A DNA stretch of 64,000 bases, from the NCBI RefSeq assembly GCF_900455735.1, contig NZ_UAUI01000021.1:120195-184194 (forward strand), read 5' to 3'. The DNA comes from Rhodococcus wratislaviensis. GTDB taxonomy: Bacteria > Actinomycetota > Actinomycetes > Mycobacteriales > Mycobacteriaceae. A program made the translations under genes and the position numbers. The notes under the pieces were generated by a model. The model was given only the letters and a program-made list of their open reading frames with translations. It made no database searches and had not been told where the DNA came from. How positions within the stretch are numbered: position 1 is the stretch's first letter; every line of letters starts with the position of its first letter. Of the stretch, positions 45,125-53,616 are shown piece after piece.

Positions 45125-45168
45125 TCCGATTAATCGGAACCTATGACGCTCGGCGGCAACCATAGGTT
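45125..45168. promoter_or_regulatory. Palindromes in the divergent NMO / enoyl-CoA hydratase promoter
   Basis: TCCGATTAATCGGA at 45125-45138 is a perfect 14-base palindrome. Directly after it, AACCTATG (45138-45145) and CATAGGTT (45161-45168) form an inverted repeat with a 15-base spacer. Both lie in the 270-base gap between two divergent genes, the usual place for a dimeric repressor or activator. Nothing else is evident in the gap. The regulator is unknown. Confidence 0.5.
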
Positions 45169-45294
45169 TCACCTCATCCGGTGTATCCCAGAACGACCTT
45201 GCGACGGAACGTCCCCGGTGATCGACTGGCTGGGCGGCACGGCGTCGACCACTCCGGCGTTCGCCGAGAACCGCGCCGACGTCTGGAGCCGCGT

Positions 45295-46119
45295 ATGAGC
45301 ATCGAATCCGTCACCCCGACCACAGACACCGAATCCGCCGAACGCGACGTTCTGATCAGCCGGGACGGTGCGGTCGCGACGATCACCCTGAACCGTCCCA
45401 CACGGCGCAACGCCATGACCCTCGACTCGTGGATCGCGTTGCGCGAGGCACTCGGCGAACTCGCCCTCGACGACACCACCCGCGTCGTGGTCCTCACCGG
45501 CGCCGGCAGCGACTTCTGCACTGGCGCGGACCTCGACAAGCGCACACCCATGCACCCGCTGAACCGCATGCGTCAGATCAACGCGACGGCGCTGGCAGTG
45601 GCCGAGTTCCCCAAGCCGCTGATCGCGAAGGTTCGCGGCTACGCCGTGGGAGCCGGCTGGAACCTGGCGCTGCTGTGTGATCTGCTCATCGCCTCGCGCG
45701 ACGCGCAGTTCAGCCAGATCTTCGCCAAGCGCGGCCTGTCGGTGGATTTCGGCGGTTCGTGGCTCCTGCCGCGCATGGTGGGCCTGCACCGCGCGAAACG
45801 TCTGGTCATGCTCGCCGAGATGATCGACGCCGAGCAGGCGGATGCGCTGGGACTGGTCAGCGAGCTCGTCGAGCCGCACGAACTGGACGCCACCGTCACC
45901 CAATTCGCCACCCGTCTCGCGGCAGCGCCGACGGTGGCCGTCATGCAGTCGACGCGGCTGATCGAGGACAGCACGACGTCGTCGCTGCGGGACGCACTCG
46001 AGAACGAGGCGCGTTCGCAAGCGGTCAATTTCGCAACCGACGCGCCCGCCGCGCTACGCGCATTCGTGGAGAAGCGTCCCCCTGCGTTCAGCGGGGAGTG
46101 GCAGGTGCCGCAACCGTGA
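45295..46119 (+). CDS. Enoyl-CoA hydratase/isomerase family protein
   Basis: The protein has 274 residues of the crotonase fold: VATITLNRPTRRNAMTLDSW, the oxyanion pair GSDFCTGADLDKR, and VRGYAVGAGWNLALLCDLLIASRDA. GLSVDFGGSWLLPRMVGLHRA carries an Asp where many hydratases have Glu. It probably supplies the hydration or isomerisation step of the adjacent beta-oxidation module. The start is ATG 45295; an upstream in-frame stretch is unconserved. It overlaps the convergent barrel gene by 32 bases. Confidence 0.85.
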   Translation: MSIESVTPTTDTESAERDVLISRDGAVATITLNRPTRRNAMTLDSWIALREALGELALDDTTRVVVLTGAGSDFCTGADLDKRTPMHPLNRMRQINATALAVAEFPKPLIAKVRGYAVGAGWNLALLCDLLIASRDAQFSQIFAKRGLSVDFGGSWLLPRMVGLHRAKRLVMLAEMIDAEQADALGLVSELVEPHELDATVTQFATRLAAAPTVAVMQSTRLIEDSTTSSLRDALENEARSQAVNFATDAPAALRAFVEKRPPAFSGEWQVPQP

Positions 46120-46747
46120 TGGTCGGGCCGTCGATCGCACAGAAGCTGTGGCAGAGCCGAGTGACGATCCGCGGCCCGCGTTCGGGATCGAACCACCGAT
46201 CTATGTGCGCCCAGTGATAGGGATGTGTCATATACGGCCCGAGTAGCCCGTCCAGGTTCGCGTACTCCTGCTCCCAGACATGGGTCCACCTCGCGGAACC
46301 GGCCGATTCGTGCACCCGGCTCAGCTGCGAGGTCCCGATCGTGCGGATATGGTCCGGCATCGCCCGCGTCTCGGATTCGAACCGCTCCACTACCTCCGGG
46401 TCGACCGAATCGTCCACTGAGACAAGCAGCGTCCGGTAGACGGTCGGCTCGACATGACGTCGGGCGGGAGTGGGCACACCCGCGTAGCCGACGCTGTCGA
46501 TGTGCGCGATCTCGGGCGCGCACAGCTGTGCGGTGATGTCTGGTTCGACGGCGCGCCAGTGGCATTCGTCGTCGAAGTGGAGGTGCGCGATCACGTCGCC
46601 GCCGTTGATTACGCCGGGCAGGGTCGGTTTCACGAGAACGCGCCGAGCCCGGGGAACAGCGACCTCGCGCAGCCTGCCGGCCAACGTCGCACCGGTGGAG
46701 GCATCCGCGTCGTCGGCGAGGTGAACGAGCTTGGTCACCTTAAACAT
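46088..46747 (-). CDS. Dabb/EthD-like alpha-beta barrel protein (2)
   Basis: The protein has 219 residues and two ferredoxin-like halves. The second half (VDPEVVERFESETRAMPDHIRTI, then WTHVWEQEYANLDGLLGPYMTHPYHWAHIDRWFDPE) is typical of stress-responsive A/B-barrel (Dabb) proteins. Dabb and EthD relatives act as small decarboxylases, cyclases or accessory proteins. The ATG overlaps the upstream gene's stop by eight bases. It ends the six-gene minus-strand row. The function is unknown. Confidence 0.65.
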   Translation of the reverse strand: MFKVTKLVHLADDADASTGATLAGRLREVAVPRARRVLVKPTLPGVINGGDVIAHLHFDDECHWRAVEPDITAQLCAPEIAHIDSVGYAGVPTPARRHVEPTVYRTLLVSVDDSVDPEVVERFESETRAMPDHIRTIGTSQLSRVHESAGSARWTHVWEQEYANLDGLLGPYMTHPYHWAHIDRWFDPERGPRIVTRLCHSFCAIDGPTITVAAPATPR

Positions 46748-47093
46748 CGGTCATCGCCTCCACATCCGCCGACGAGCAGGAGACGGTGCGGCGCCGGGTG
46801 GTGAGGACCTCGTCCGCGTCGGCCCACCAGCGAAGCACCTCCGCATCGTGGCGTGCGAGAAGACTCTGATGCCACCATGCGCGAGCACCCCGCAGAGTCC
46901 AGCTGACGGTCAGGGTGTTCGACTGGTCCTCCAGCCACACCGGCGGGGAGACGAGCACGCGGTCCAGCGTCAGGCCACGCGCAGTCGCCCCGGGCGCATA
47001 ACGCTCCAGGTAGGCGGCGAGAAACGCGCGAGCCCGCCCGGGCTCGACCACCATCTCGTCGACGATGTACACGATCGACTCGGCCGGTGCCAT
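46740..47093 (-). CDS. Small alpha-beta barrel (Dabb/NIPSNAP-like) protein (1)
   Basis: The protein has 117 residues. It reads as one ferredoxin-like domain: SIVYIVDEMVVEPGRARAFLAAYLERYAP, then SNTLTVSWTLRGARAWWHQS, as in small barrel proteins. The start at 47093 is preceded by GGGAG, which overlaps the 3' arm of a perfect 13-base hairpin (47101-47139). It is coupled to the next gene by an 8-base overlap. The role is unknown; context suggests a CoA-ester or oxygenated-ring step. Confidence 0.6.
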   Translation of the reverse strand: MAPAESIVYIVDEMVVEPGRARAFLAAYLERYAPGATARGLTLDRVLVSPPVWLEDQSNTLTVSWTLRGARAWWHQSLLARHDAEVLRWWADADEVLTTRRRTVSCSSADVEAMTDV

Positions 47094-47100
47094 CTGCGCT

Positions 47101-47139
47101 CCCTTCTTCCCCCGACCAGGACGGTAGGGGGAAGAAGGG
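47101..47139 (-). promoter_or_regulatory. Perfect hairpin just before a start codon (terminator or RBS cover)
   Basis: Arms at 47101-47113 and 47127-47139 pair perfectly over 13 bases (CCCTTCTTCCCCC and its complement) around a 13-base loop. On the minus strand the second arm ends GGAAGAAGGG and contributes to the ribosome-binding site (GGGAG) of the gene starting at 47093. It lies 40 bases after the ligase stop. It could therefore end the ligase transcript, hide the RBS, or both. Confidence 0.6.
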
Positions 47140-47179
47140 CGCGCCTCACAGAGTTGCGTCCACCCAGCGGGAGAAGACG

Positions 47180-48829
47180 CTAGGTCGCCGCGGTCGCGAG
47201 TTGCTCACGCAGCTTCGTCTTGAGGATCTTCCCGGCCGCCGATGTCGGTAGCTGCTCGACCACCACGACGTCGCGTACCTTCTTGTACGGCAGCACCCGC
47301 TCGGCGACGTACGCGGACACCGCATCCGGATCGATCGTCACGTCCGGCATCGGCACCACGAACGCCACCGGCTCCTGACCGACGCTGCCGGCCTCCCTGC
47401 CGACGACGGCGGCCGAGGACACGTCCGGGTGCGAGACCAGAATCTCCTCGAGCTCACGCGGATACACGTTGTAGCCCTTGTAGATCAGCATGTCCTTGGT
47501 GCGGTCGCAGATGAACAGGTACCCGTCCTCGTCCAGGTAGGCGATGTCGCCGGTGTCGAGCCAGCCGTCGACGTACTGCTGCGCCGTGATCTCCGGATGA
47601 TTCAGGTAGCCGTCCGTGACCTGCGGGCCGCGGACCCACAACTTGCCGCGGGTGCCGGCCTCCAATACGGCACCGGAGTCGTCCTGGGCGCGGATCTGCA
47701 CCTCGGTGTCGAACACCGGCAGCCCCACGCTGCCGAGCTTGTACGCGACGGAGCCGGTCAACGGTGCGGAGGCGACCAGGCAGGTGCCCTCGGTCAGCCC
47801 GTACCCCTCGACCACGCTCGCCGACGGGAAGGCTCGGCCCAGCGCCTCGAGCGTCACGTGATCGATCGGTGCGGCACCCGAGGAGACGACCCGCACCGAG
47901 TCGGTGTCCCGGGCCGCGGCGTCGGGGTGGGTGGCGACGGCATGCCACATCGCCGGGCTGCCGGTGATGTATGTGGCGCGGTGCGTTTCGATCAATTCCA
48001 GCATGCGGCCGGGCTCGAACCGTCCGGCGAACACCTGCGTCGCCCCGCACAGCAGGAGGAACGACATGTTGATCAGCGCGTGGGCGTGGAACAGCGGCGA
48101 CACGACGACGGTCGCTCCGGCGCCGGGCACCACCCCGCGGTCCCCGAGACTCTCGACGGGGCGCAGTTCGATTCCGCCGTCGGCGGTGGCGCGCACCTCG
48201 TGGCCCGCCCGCCAAGCGATCATCTGCGTCACGTTGGCGAGGACGTTGCGGTGCAGCACCCGCACACCTTTGGACAACCCGGTGGTGCCGCCCGTGTAGG
48301 CGAGGTGGGCCACATCGTCCCCGGACACCTTCGGGGTGGACGGCGCGGTGGCGTACCCGCGGACGAACTCCTCGAACCCGAACTGACCGCGACCTGCGCC
48401 TGCGGGGAGTCCGGCCACCACGATCGTGCGGACGGTGGTGCCGCTCGCCGCCTCGGTGAGGGTGTCCAGTTGCCCGGGCTGGGTGACGGCGGCGACCGCC
48501 GCCGTGTCGACGATCTGCGAGCGCAGGCCGGGGCCGGGCTGCAGCGGGTTGACCAGGGTGACGGTCGCGCCTGCCCGCAGTGCGCCGTAGTAGGCCACGA
48601 CGAATTCGATGCAGTTGCCGAGGTGCAGAAGCACCACGTCGCGTTCGGTCACCCCCGCGTCCCGCAGTGCGGCGGCGAACGCGCCCGACCGTTGGTCGAG
48701 TTCGCGGTAGGTGCACACCGTCTCGCCGTCGACCACTGCGGCCTTGTCTCCGTACAGGCCCGCCATGCCGGACGGGAACGCCGCCAACGTCAGGTCGGGG
48801 TAATGCAGTACCGGTGCAGCAGAATTCAC
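47180..48829 (-). CDS. Acyl-CoA synthetase (AMP-binding family)
   Basis: The protein has 549 residues. It has the AMP signature LAYTGGTTGLSKGVRVLH, EGYGLTEGT, the hinge DTGDIAYLDEDGYLFICDRTKDMLIYKGYNVYP, and catalytic lysine context PTSAAGKILKTKL. It activates a carboxylic acid with CoA and ATP. The GTG at 48829 follows AAGGGA. It lies 17 bases after the SDR gene, in a row with thiolase and importer. Confidence 0.87.
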   Translation of the reverse strand: MNSAAPVLHYPDLTLAAFPSGMAGLYGDKAAVVDGETVCTYRELDQRSGAFAAALRDAGVTERDVVLLHLGNCIEFVVAYYGALRAGATVTLVNPLQPGPGLRSQIVDTAAVAAVTQPGQLDTLTEAASGTTVRTIVVAGLPAGAGRGQFGFEEFVRGYATAPSTPKVSGDDVAHLAYTGGTTGLSKGVRVLHRNVLANVTQMIAWRAGHEVRATADGGIELRPVESLGDRGVVPGAGATVVVSPLFHAHALINMSFLLLCGATQVFAGRFEPGRMLELIETHRATYITGSPAMWHAVATHPDAAARDTDSVRVVSSGAAPIDHVTLEALGRAFPSASVVEGYGLTEGTCLVASAPLTGSVAYKLGSVGLPVFDTEVQIRAQDDSGAVLEAGTRGKLWVRGPQVTDGYLNHPEITAQQYVDGWLDTGDIAYLDEDGYLFICDRTKDMLIYKGYNVYPRELEEILVSHPDVSSAAVVGREAGSVGQEPVAFVVPMPDVTIDPDAVSAYVAERVLPYKKVRDVVVVEQLPTSAAGKILKTKLREQLATAAT

Positions 48830-48846
48830 GTTGGGTCCCTTACTCG

Positions 48847-49611
48847 TCAGCGAGGTGCCATGCGGATGGCACCGTCCAGGCGGATGGTCTCGCCGTTGAG
48901 GTAGCCGTTCTCGAGGATCTGGCAGGCGAGTTGCCCGAACTCGCTGGGCTTGCCCAGACGCGACGGGCCCGGCACGGACTTCTCCAGCGACGCACGCACG
49001 TCGTCGCGCAACCGGGCGAGGAGCGGGGTGTCCATGATTCCCGGGGCGATCGTGCACACCCGGATGTTGCGGCTGGCGAGGTCGCGGGCCGCGGTGACCG
49101 TCATGCCCACGATCCCGGCCTTCGATGCGGTGTAGTTGATCTGGCCGATCTGGCCTTCGAAGGCGGCGACCGACGCCGTCAGCACGACGGCGCCGCGCTC
49201 TCCGTCGATCTCCTCCTGCCGCGCCATCCGTTCCGCCCCGAGGCGCAGGGCGTTGAACGAGCCCACGAGGTTGAGCCGGATCACGAACTCGAAGTCCTCG
49301 ACGGAGCCTGCCTTGCCGTCGGAGTCGAGGATACGCATCCGACGTCCGGCCCCGGCGCAGTGCACGATGCCGCGCAGGCCACCGCGGTCGTCGGCGACGT
49401 CGAGGGCGGCCGCGAACTGCTCGGAATCGGTGACGTCGGCGGGAGCGAACTGGGCGGCGCTGCCCAATTCCTTCGCTGCCGCCTCACCGTCGGAGTTCGG
49501 AAGGTCGATGAGCGTGACCTGAGCGCCTGCGTCGACGAGGCGGCGTGCCGTCGCGAGACCGAGACCGGACGCGCCGCCGGTGACCGCGGTCGAGATTCCC
49601 TTGAGTTCCAT
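48847..49611 (-). CDS. Short-chain dehydrogenase (3-hydroxyacyl-CoA/HSD10-like)
   Basis: The protein has 254 residues. It has the cofactor motif TGGASGLG (11-18) and the catalytic triad Ser147, Tyr160 and Lys164 (YTASK). The sequence PGIMDTPLLARLRDDVRASLEKSVPGPSRLGKPSEFGQLA matches the type II 17-beta-HSD/HSD10 subgroup, NAD-dependent 3-hydroxyacyl-CoA dehydrogenases. It fits the third step of beta-oxidation here. Confidence 0.88.
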   Translation of the reverse strand: MELKGISTAVTGGASGLGLATARRLVDAGAQVTLIDLPNSDGEAAAKELGSAAQFAPADVTDSEQFAAALDVADDRGGLRGIVHCAGAGRRMRILDSDGKAGSVEDFEFVIRLNLVGSFNALRLGAERMARQEEIDGERGAVVLTASVAAFEGQIGQINYTASKAGIVGMTVTAARDLASRNIRVCTIAPGIMDTPLLARLRDDVRASLEKSVPGPSRLGKPSEFGQLACQILENGYLNGETIRLDGAIRMAPR

Positions 49612-49644
49612 CGTGCGGGTGTCCCTTCGAAAAGTGTTGTCGGA

Positions 49645-50778
49645 TCAGAGAAGTTCGAGAATGGTGGCGTTGGCGAGGCCGCCCGCCTCGCACATGGTCT
49701 GCAGCCCGTACCGAATGCCGTTGTCCCGCATGTGGTGGACGAGTCGGGTCATGAGGATCGCCCCGGAACCGCCGAGCGGGTGACCGACCGCGATGGCGCC
49801 GCCGAGCGGGTTCAGCCGGTCCGTCGCGGCGCCGGTCTCCGCCTGCCACGCCAGCGGGACCGGAGCGAACGCCTCGTTCACCTCGAACGCGCCGATGTCG
49901 TCGATCTTCAGTCCGGAGCGGGTCAGTGCCTTCTCCGTCGCGGCGATGGGTCCGGTCAGCATGATCACCGGGTCGTCGCCGGCGACGGCGCAGGTGTGGA
50001 TGCGGGCCATCGGGGTCAGACCGAGTTGCGCGGCCTTCTCGCTCGTCGTGACGAGCAGTGCACCGGCGCCGTCGGAAATCTGCGAGGAGTTGCCGGCGTG
50101 GATCACACCGTCCTCCTTGAAGACGGTCTTCAACTTGCCGAGAGACTCGAGCGTGCCGCCGCGGCGGATCCCCTCGTCGCCGGCGAGGACGTCGGAGAGC
50201 GGTGCGAGTTGTCCGTCGAACGCGCCCCGGTCCGCGGCGTGCGCCGCGAGTTCGTGGGAGCGCAGCGAGTACTCGTCCAGCACCTGACGGGAGAGCCCCC
50301 ACTTCGCGGCCATCATCTCGGCGCCGGTGCCCTGGCTGAACCCGTCGACGCCGTACCGGTCGAGGACGGCGGCCGGGAAGTGCTCGCCGTTCTTGCTCGC
50401 ACTGCCCATGGGAACCCGGCTCATGGACTCCACACCACCGGCGACGACGACGTCCTCGTGTCCGGCGATGACGGCGGCGGCGGCGAAGCTCACGGCCTGC
50501 TGGCTCGATCCGCACGCCCGGGTGAGGGTGGTACCCGGAACGGTCTCCGGCCAGCCGGCGGCGAGCACGGCGGTGCGGGCGACGTTGCCTGCCTGCTCGC
50601 CCACCTGGCTGACACAGCCCCAGACGACGTCACCGATCTCCTCCGGGGAGAGACCGGTACGCGCCACGAGGGCCTCGAGGACGTGTGCCGACAAATTTGC
50701 GGGGTGGATTCCGGACAGGGAACCGCCACGCCGCCCGATGGGCGTGCGGACGGCGTCGACGATCACTGCATCGCGCAT
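49645..50778 (-). CDS. Acetyl-CoA C-acyltransferase (thiolase)
   Basis: The protein has 377 residues. The acyl-accepting Cys89 lies in LTRACGSSQQAV; the catalytic His is in VGHPLGGSGAIL; the C-terminal Cys is in QTMCEAGGLANA; and NEAFAPV is present. It cleaves 3-ketoacyl-CoA to acetyl- (or propionyl-) CoA. The ATG at 50778 is chosen over an upstream ATG at 50838. Thiolase, SDR and ligase lie 17-33 bases apart and form an operon. Confidence 0.9.
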   Translation of the reverse strand: MRDAVIVDAVRTPIGRRGGSLSGIHPANLSAHVLEALVARTGLSPEEIGDVVWGCVSQVGEQAGNVARTAVLAAGWPETVPGTTLTRACGSSQQAVSFAAAAVIAGHEDVVVAGGVESMSRVPMGSASKNGEHFPAAVLDRYGVDGFSQGTGAEMMAAKWGLSRQVLDEYSLRSHELAAHAADRGAFDGQLAPLSDVLAGDEGIRRGGTLESLGKLKTVFKEDGVIHAGNSSQISDGAGALLVTTSEKAAQLGLTPMARIHTCAVAGDDPVIMLTGPIAATEKALTRSGLKIDDIGAFEVNEAFAPVPLAWQAETGAATDRLNPLGGAIAVGHPLGGSGAILMTRLVHHMRDNGIRYGLQTMCEAGGLANATILELL

Positions 50779-50862
50779 GGTGTGTTCCTTCGATCTGAGG
50801 GGGTCACTCGAATCAATCACGGGCGATGTCGTCAGCACAACGACTTTCGGCCGATCACAGGG

Positions 50863-52191
50863 TTAGTTCGTGCCTATGCCCGCGGCGTCGCCCCGGACCA
50901 GCTTCTTGTCGCGCTCGGGGTTCGCGAAGACCAGCGCACCGACGGCGCACACGGCGGCGACGAGTCCGAGTGCCTGGAACGCGGTGGCATAGCCCGCGGC
51001 GGGTGAGGCCGCCGCGTCGACGATCAGACCCGTCGCATAGGGGGCGACGAGGCCACCGATCGCCATGACGGCGAGGAAGACGCCCAGGGTGCCCGCAGTC
51101 TGGCGGGGCGGGCAGATCTCCGAGATCGCCGCGTTGAGCAGCGGGAACACCGATGCGGCGAAGCCGTAGCCGACGGAGACGACGAGGACGGCGATACCCG
51201 GTGCGGTGATGGACGGGAGTGCCAGCAGGATCGCTCCGCAGATCAGCACCCCGACGGCGGGGACGATGACGCGGACGACGCGAGAGGTCGAGCCGCGTGC
51301 GAGGAGACGGTCACCGATCACCGACGAGAGCAGCATCAGGATCAACCCGGCGATGCTCGGGAACGCGAACATGGAGCCGGCCTGCAGGCGGCTGTATCCG
51401 AGGCCCACCTCGAAGTACGAGGGCAGCCACGTCAGGACCACGGCAACCAGTGCGTACACGCTCATGACGAGGAACGCACCGCTGATGAACGTGCGGGTCC
51501 GGAAGATACGACCCCACGGCACCGCCGGTTCGACCACTTCACCGGCAGCGGCGGAATCGGCGCCCTTGCCGCTGCGAATGTACGGGCCCTCGCTCCAGAC
51601 GGTCAGCCACACGACGCACCACACCACCCCGATGGCCGCCAGCGCGACCAGCGCGTAGCGCCATCCGAACGTGACGGTCACGAATGCGAGAGCAGGTGCG
51701 ACGGCGATCTTGGCGATGGACGCGGCACCGGCGAGCAGGGCGCTCGGCAGTCCGCGCTTGGCGGGCGCGTGCCACGAGTACGCCGCCGTGTGGAGCAGGG
51801 CGGAACTCGGACCCTCCGCGAGCCCGAGGAGCAGGCGGCTGACCAGCAGCACCGCGAACGACGCGACGACCACGAGCGGGAGTACCGCGACGGACCAGGC
51901 GATCGCGAGCAGCAGCAGCGCCCACCGCAGCGACATCCAGCGGTTGAGCGCACCGGCGAAGAACCCGCCGACGGTGAAGGTCAGGAAGAAGAGGCTTCCC
52001 ACCAGCCCGATCTGCGAGGCGCTCAGCCCCAGCTCGTGGGCGAGGGGTTGGGCGATGATGCCGAGGACGGCCTTGTCGGCGTAGTTGACGACGTAGAGCA
52101 GCACGAGGAGCGCGGTCAGGCCCCAAGCGCGGCTGCGGGACTCGGAACCGGCGGCGACGGTCCGGTCGAGGAGGGCAGTGGAGCGGGTCAC
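50863..52191 (-). CDS. MFS transporter (anion:cation symporter-like)
   Basis: The protein has 442 residues and twelve membrane helices. The loop GLTALLVLLYVVNYADKAVLGIIAQPLA and GLAEGPSSALLHTAAYSWHAPAKRGLPSALL are like the anion:cation symporter and aromatic-acid transporter groups. It probably imports the carboxylate used by the downstream ligase-SDR-thiolase genes. The GTG at 52191 has GAAGGGAT upstream. It is divergent from acyl-CoA dehydrogenases. Confidence 0.85.
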   Translation of the reverse strand: MTRSTALLDRTVAAGSESRSRAWGLTALLVLLYVVNYADKAVLGIIAQPLAHELGLSASQIGLVGSLFFLTFTVGGFFAGALNRWMSLRWALLLLAIAWSVAVLPLVVVASFAVLLVSRLLLGLAEGPSSALLHTAAYSWHAPAKRGLPSALLAGAASIAKIAVAPALAFVTVTFGWRYALVALAAIGVVWCVVWLTVWSEGPYIRSGKGADSAAAGEVVEPAVPWGRIFRTRTFISGAFLVMSVYALVAVVLTWLPSYFEVGLGYSRLQAGSMFAFPSIAGLILMLLSSVIGDRLLARGSTSRVVRVIVPAVGVLICGAILLALPSITAPGIAVLVVSVGYGFAASVFPLLNAAISEICPPRQTAGTLGVFLAVMAIGGLVAPYATGLIVDAAASPAAGYATAFQALGLVAAVCAVGALVFANPERDKKLVRGDAAGIGTN

Positions 52192-52343
52192 GGGGTGATC
52201 CCTTCGGAGAGCGTGGTGGCGTGGGTCACAGTGTCACGGTTCATTCAACGGACCGGGATGCCCGCGATCAATACGCACTCGGCGAAGGCACCGGCTACGT
52301 CTGCCTATGAGTCGGCAGAGGAGCCTCGCGTGCATTGGAGTGC

Positions 52344-52360
52344 GCTATCCGACCGATAGC
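52344..52360. promoter_or_regulatory. Inverted repeat in the divergent MFS / acyl-CoA dehydrogenase promoter
   Basis: GCTATC (52344-52349) and GATAGC (52355-52360) flank a 5-base spacer, 46 bases before the dehydrogenase start. The rest of the 214-base gap shows nothing that I recognise. A dimeric regulator that controls both arms of the catabolic module could bind here. Confidence 0.4.
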
Positions 52361-52405
52361 CGAACGCCCCTAGCCGGGCCCCCGTGAATCGGGCATTCTC
52401 ATCCC

Positions 52406-53599
52406 ATGAGCCGCCTCGCCCAGACTCTCGATCTGACCGAGTTCCAGACCGAGATCGTCGACACCGTGCGCACCTTCGTCGATCGCGAAATAATTCCGGC
52501 CGCACAGGAACTCGAACACTCCGACACCTACCCTCAGGCCATCGTCGACAAGATGCGCGAGATGGGCCTGTTCGGGCTGATGATCCCGGAGGAGTACGGC
52601 GGCCTGGGCGAATCCCTGCTCACGTACGCGCTGTGCGTCGAGGAACTCGCCCGTGGCTGGATGAGTGTGTCGGGTGTGATCAACACCCACTTCATCGTCG
52701 CGTACATGATCCGTCAGCACGGCACCGATGCCCAGAAGAACCACTACCTGCCGAGGATGGCGACCGGTGAGGTGCGTGGCGCGTTCTCGATGTCCGAGCC
52801 CGAGCTGGGGTCCGACGTCGCCGCGATCCGCACCCGGGCCAAGCGCGACGCCGACGGCAACTACGTGATCGACGGGCAGAAGATGTGGCTCACCAACGGC
52901 GGCAGCTCGACGCTCGTCGCCGCACTGGTGCGCACCGAGGAGGGCGCCGCCAAGCCGCACGCCAACCTCACCACCTTCCTCATCGAGAAGCCCGCCGGTT
53001 TCGGCGAGGTCCTCCCCGGCCTCACCATCCCGGGGAAGATCGACAAGATGGGCTACAAGGGCATCGACACCACCGAGCTCCTGTTCGACAACTATCGCGC
53101 GGCGGCCGGCGACGTCCTCGGCGGAACCCCCGGTCGCGGGTTCTCCCAGATGATGGACGGCGTCGAGGTCGGCCGGGTCAACGTCTCCGCCCGCGCGTGC
53201 GGTGTGGCGATCCGGGCATTCGAGCTGGCCGCCCGATATGCGCAGCAACGCAGCACGTTCGGCAAGCCGATCGCCGAACACCAGGCCGTCGCGTTCAGCC
53301 TCGCCGAGATGGCGACGAAAGTGGAAGCCGCGCATCTGATGATGGTCAACGCGGCCCGCCTCAAGGACTCCGGTGAACGCAACGACGTCGCCGCCGGCAT
53401 GGCCAAGTACCTCGCCAGCGAGTACTGCTCCGAGGTGACGCAGGCCAGCTTCCGCATCCACGGCGGCTACGGCTACTCGAAGGAGTACGAGATCGAGCGC
53501 CTGATGCGCGAGGCACCGTTCCTTCTGATCGGCGAGGGCACCAGCGAGATTCAGAAGATGATCATCAGCAAGGGCGTACTACGCAGTTACGCACTGTAA
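52406..53599 (+). CDS. Acyl-CoA dehydrogenase (1)
   Basis: The protein has 397 residues. It has the FAD-binding FSMSEPELGSDVAAIRT and MWLTNGG, and the C-terminal RIHGGYGYSKEYEIERLMREAPFLLIGEGTSEI. The catalytic base is Glu377 in EGTSE, as in short/medium-chain enzymes. It makes 2-enoyl-CoA with FAD and ETF. It is followed 17 bases later by a second dehydrogenase and shares the module's divergent promoter region. Confidence 0.9.
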   Translation: MSRLAQTLDLTEFQTEIVDTVRTFVDREIIPAAQELEHSDTYPQAIVDKMREMGLFGLMIPEEYGGLGESLLTYALCVEELARGWMSVSGVINTHFIVAYMIRQHGTDAQKNHYLPRMATGEVRGAFSMSEPELGSDVAAIRTRAKRDADGNYVIDGQKMWLTNGGSSTLVAALVRTEEGAAKPHANLTTFLIEKPAGFGEVLPGLTIPGKIDKMGYKGIDTTELLFDNYRAAAGDVLGGTPGRGFSQMMDGVEVGRVNVSARACGVAIRAFELAARYAQQRSTFGKPIAEHQAVAFSLAEMATKVEAAHLMMVNAARLKDSGERNDVAAGMAKYLASEYCSEVTQASFRIHGGYGYSKEYEIERLMREAPFLLIGEGTSEIQKMIISKGVLRSYAL

Positions 53600-53616
53600 T
53601 ACGAAGGAGAAAACCC

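Noticed and set aside
45181..45294. N-terminal extension of the enoyl-CoA hydratase
   Set aside because: The extra 38 residues are Arg-rich and unlike crotonases; ATG 45295 gives a normal N-terminus.
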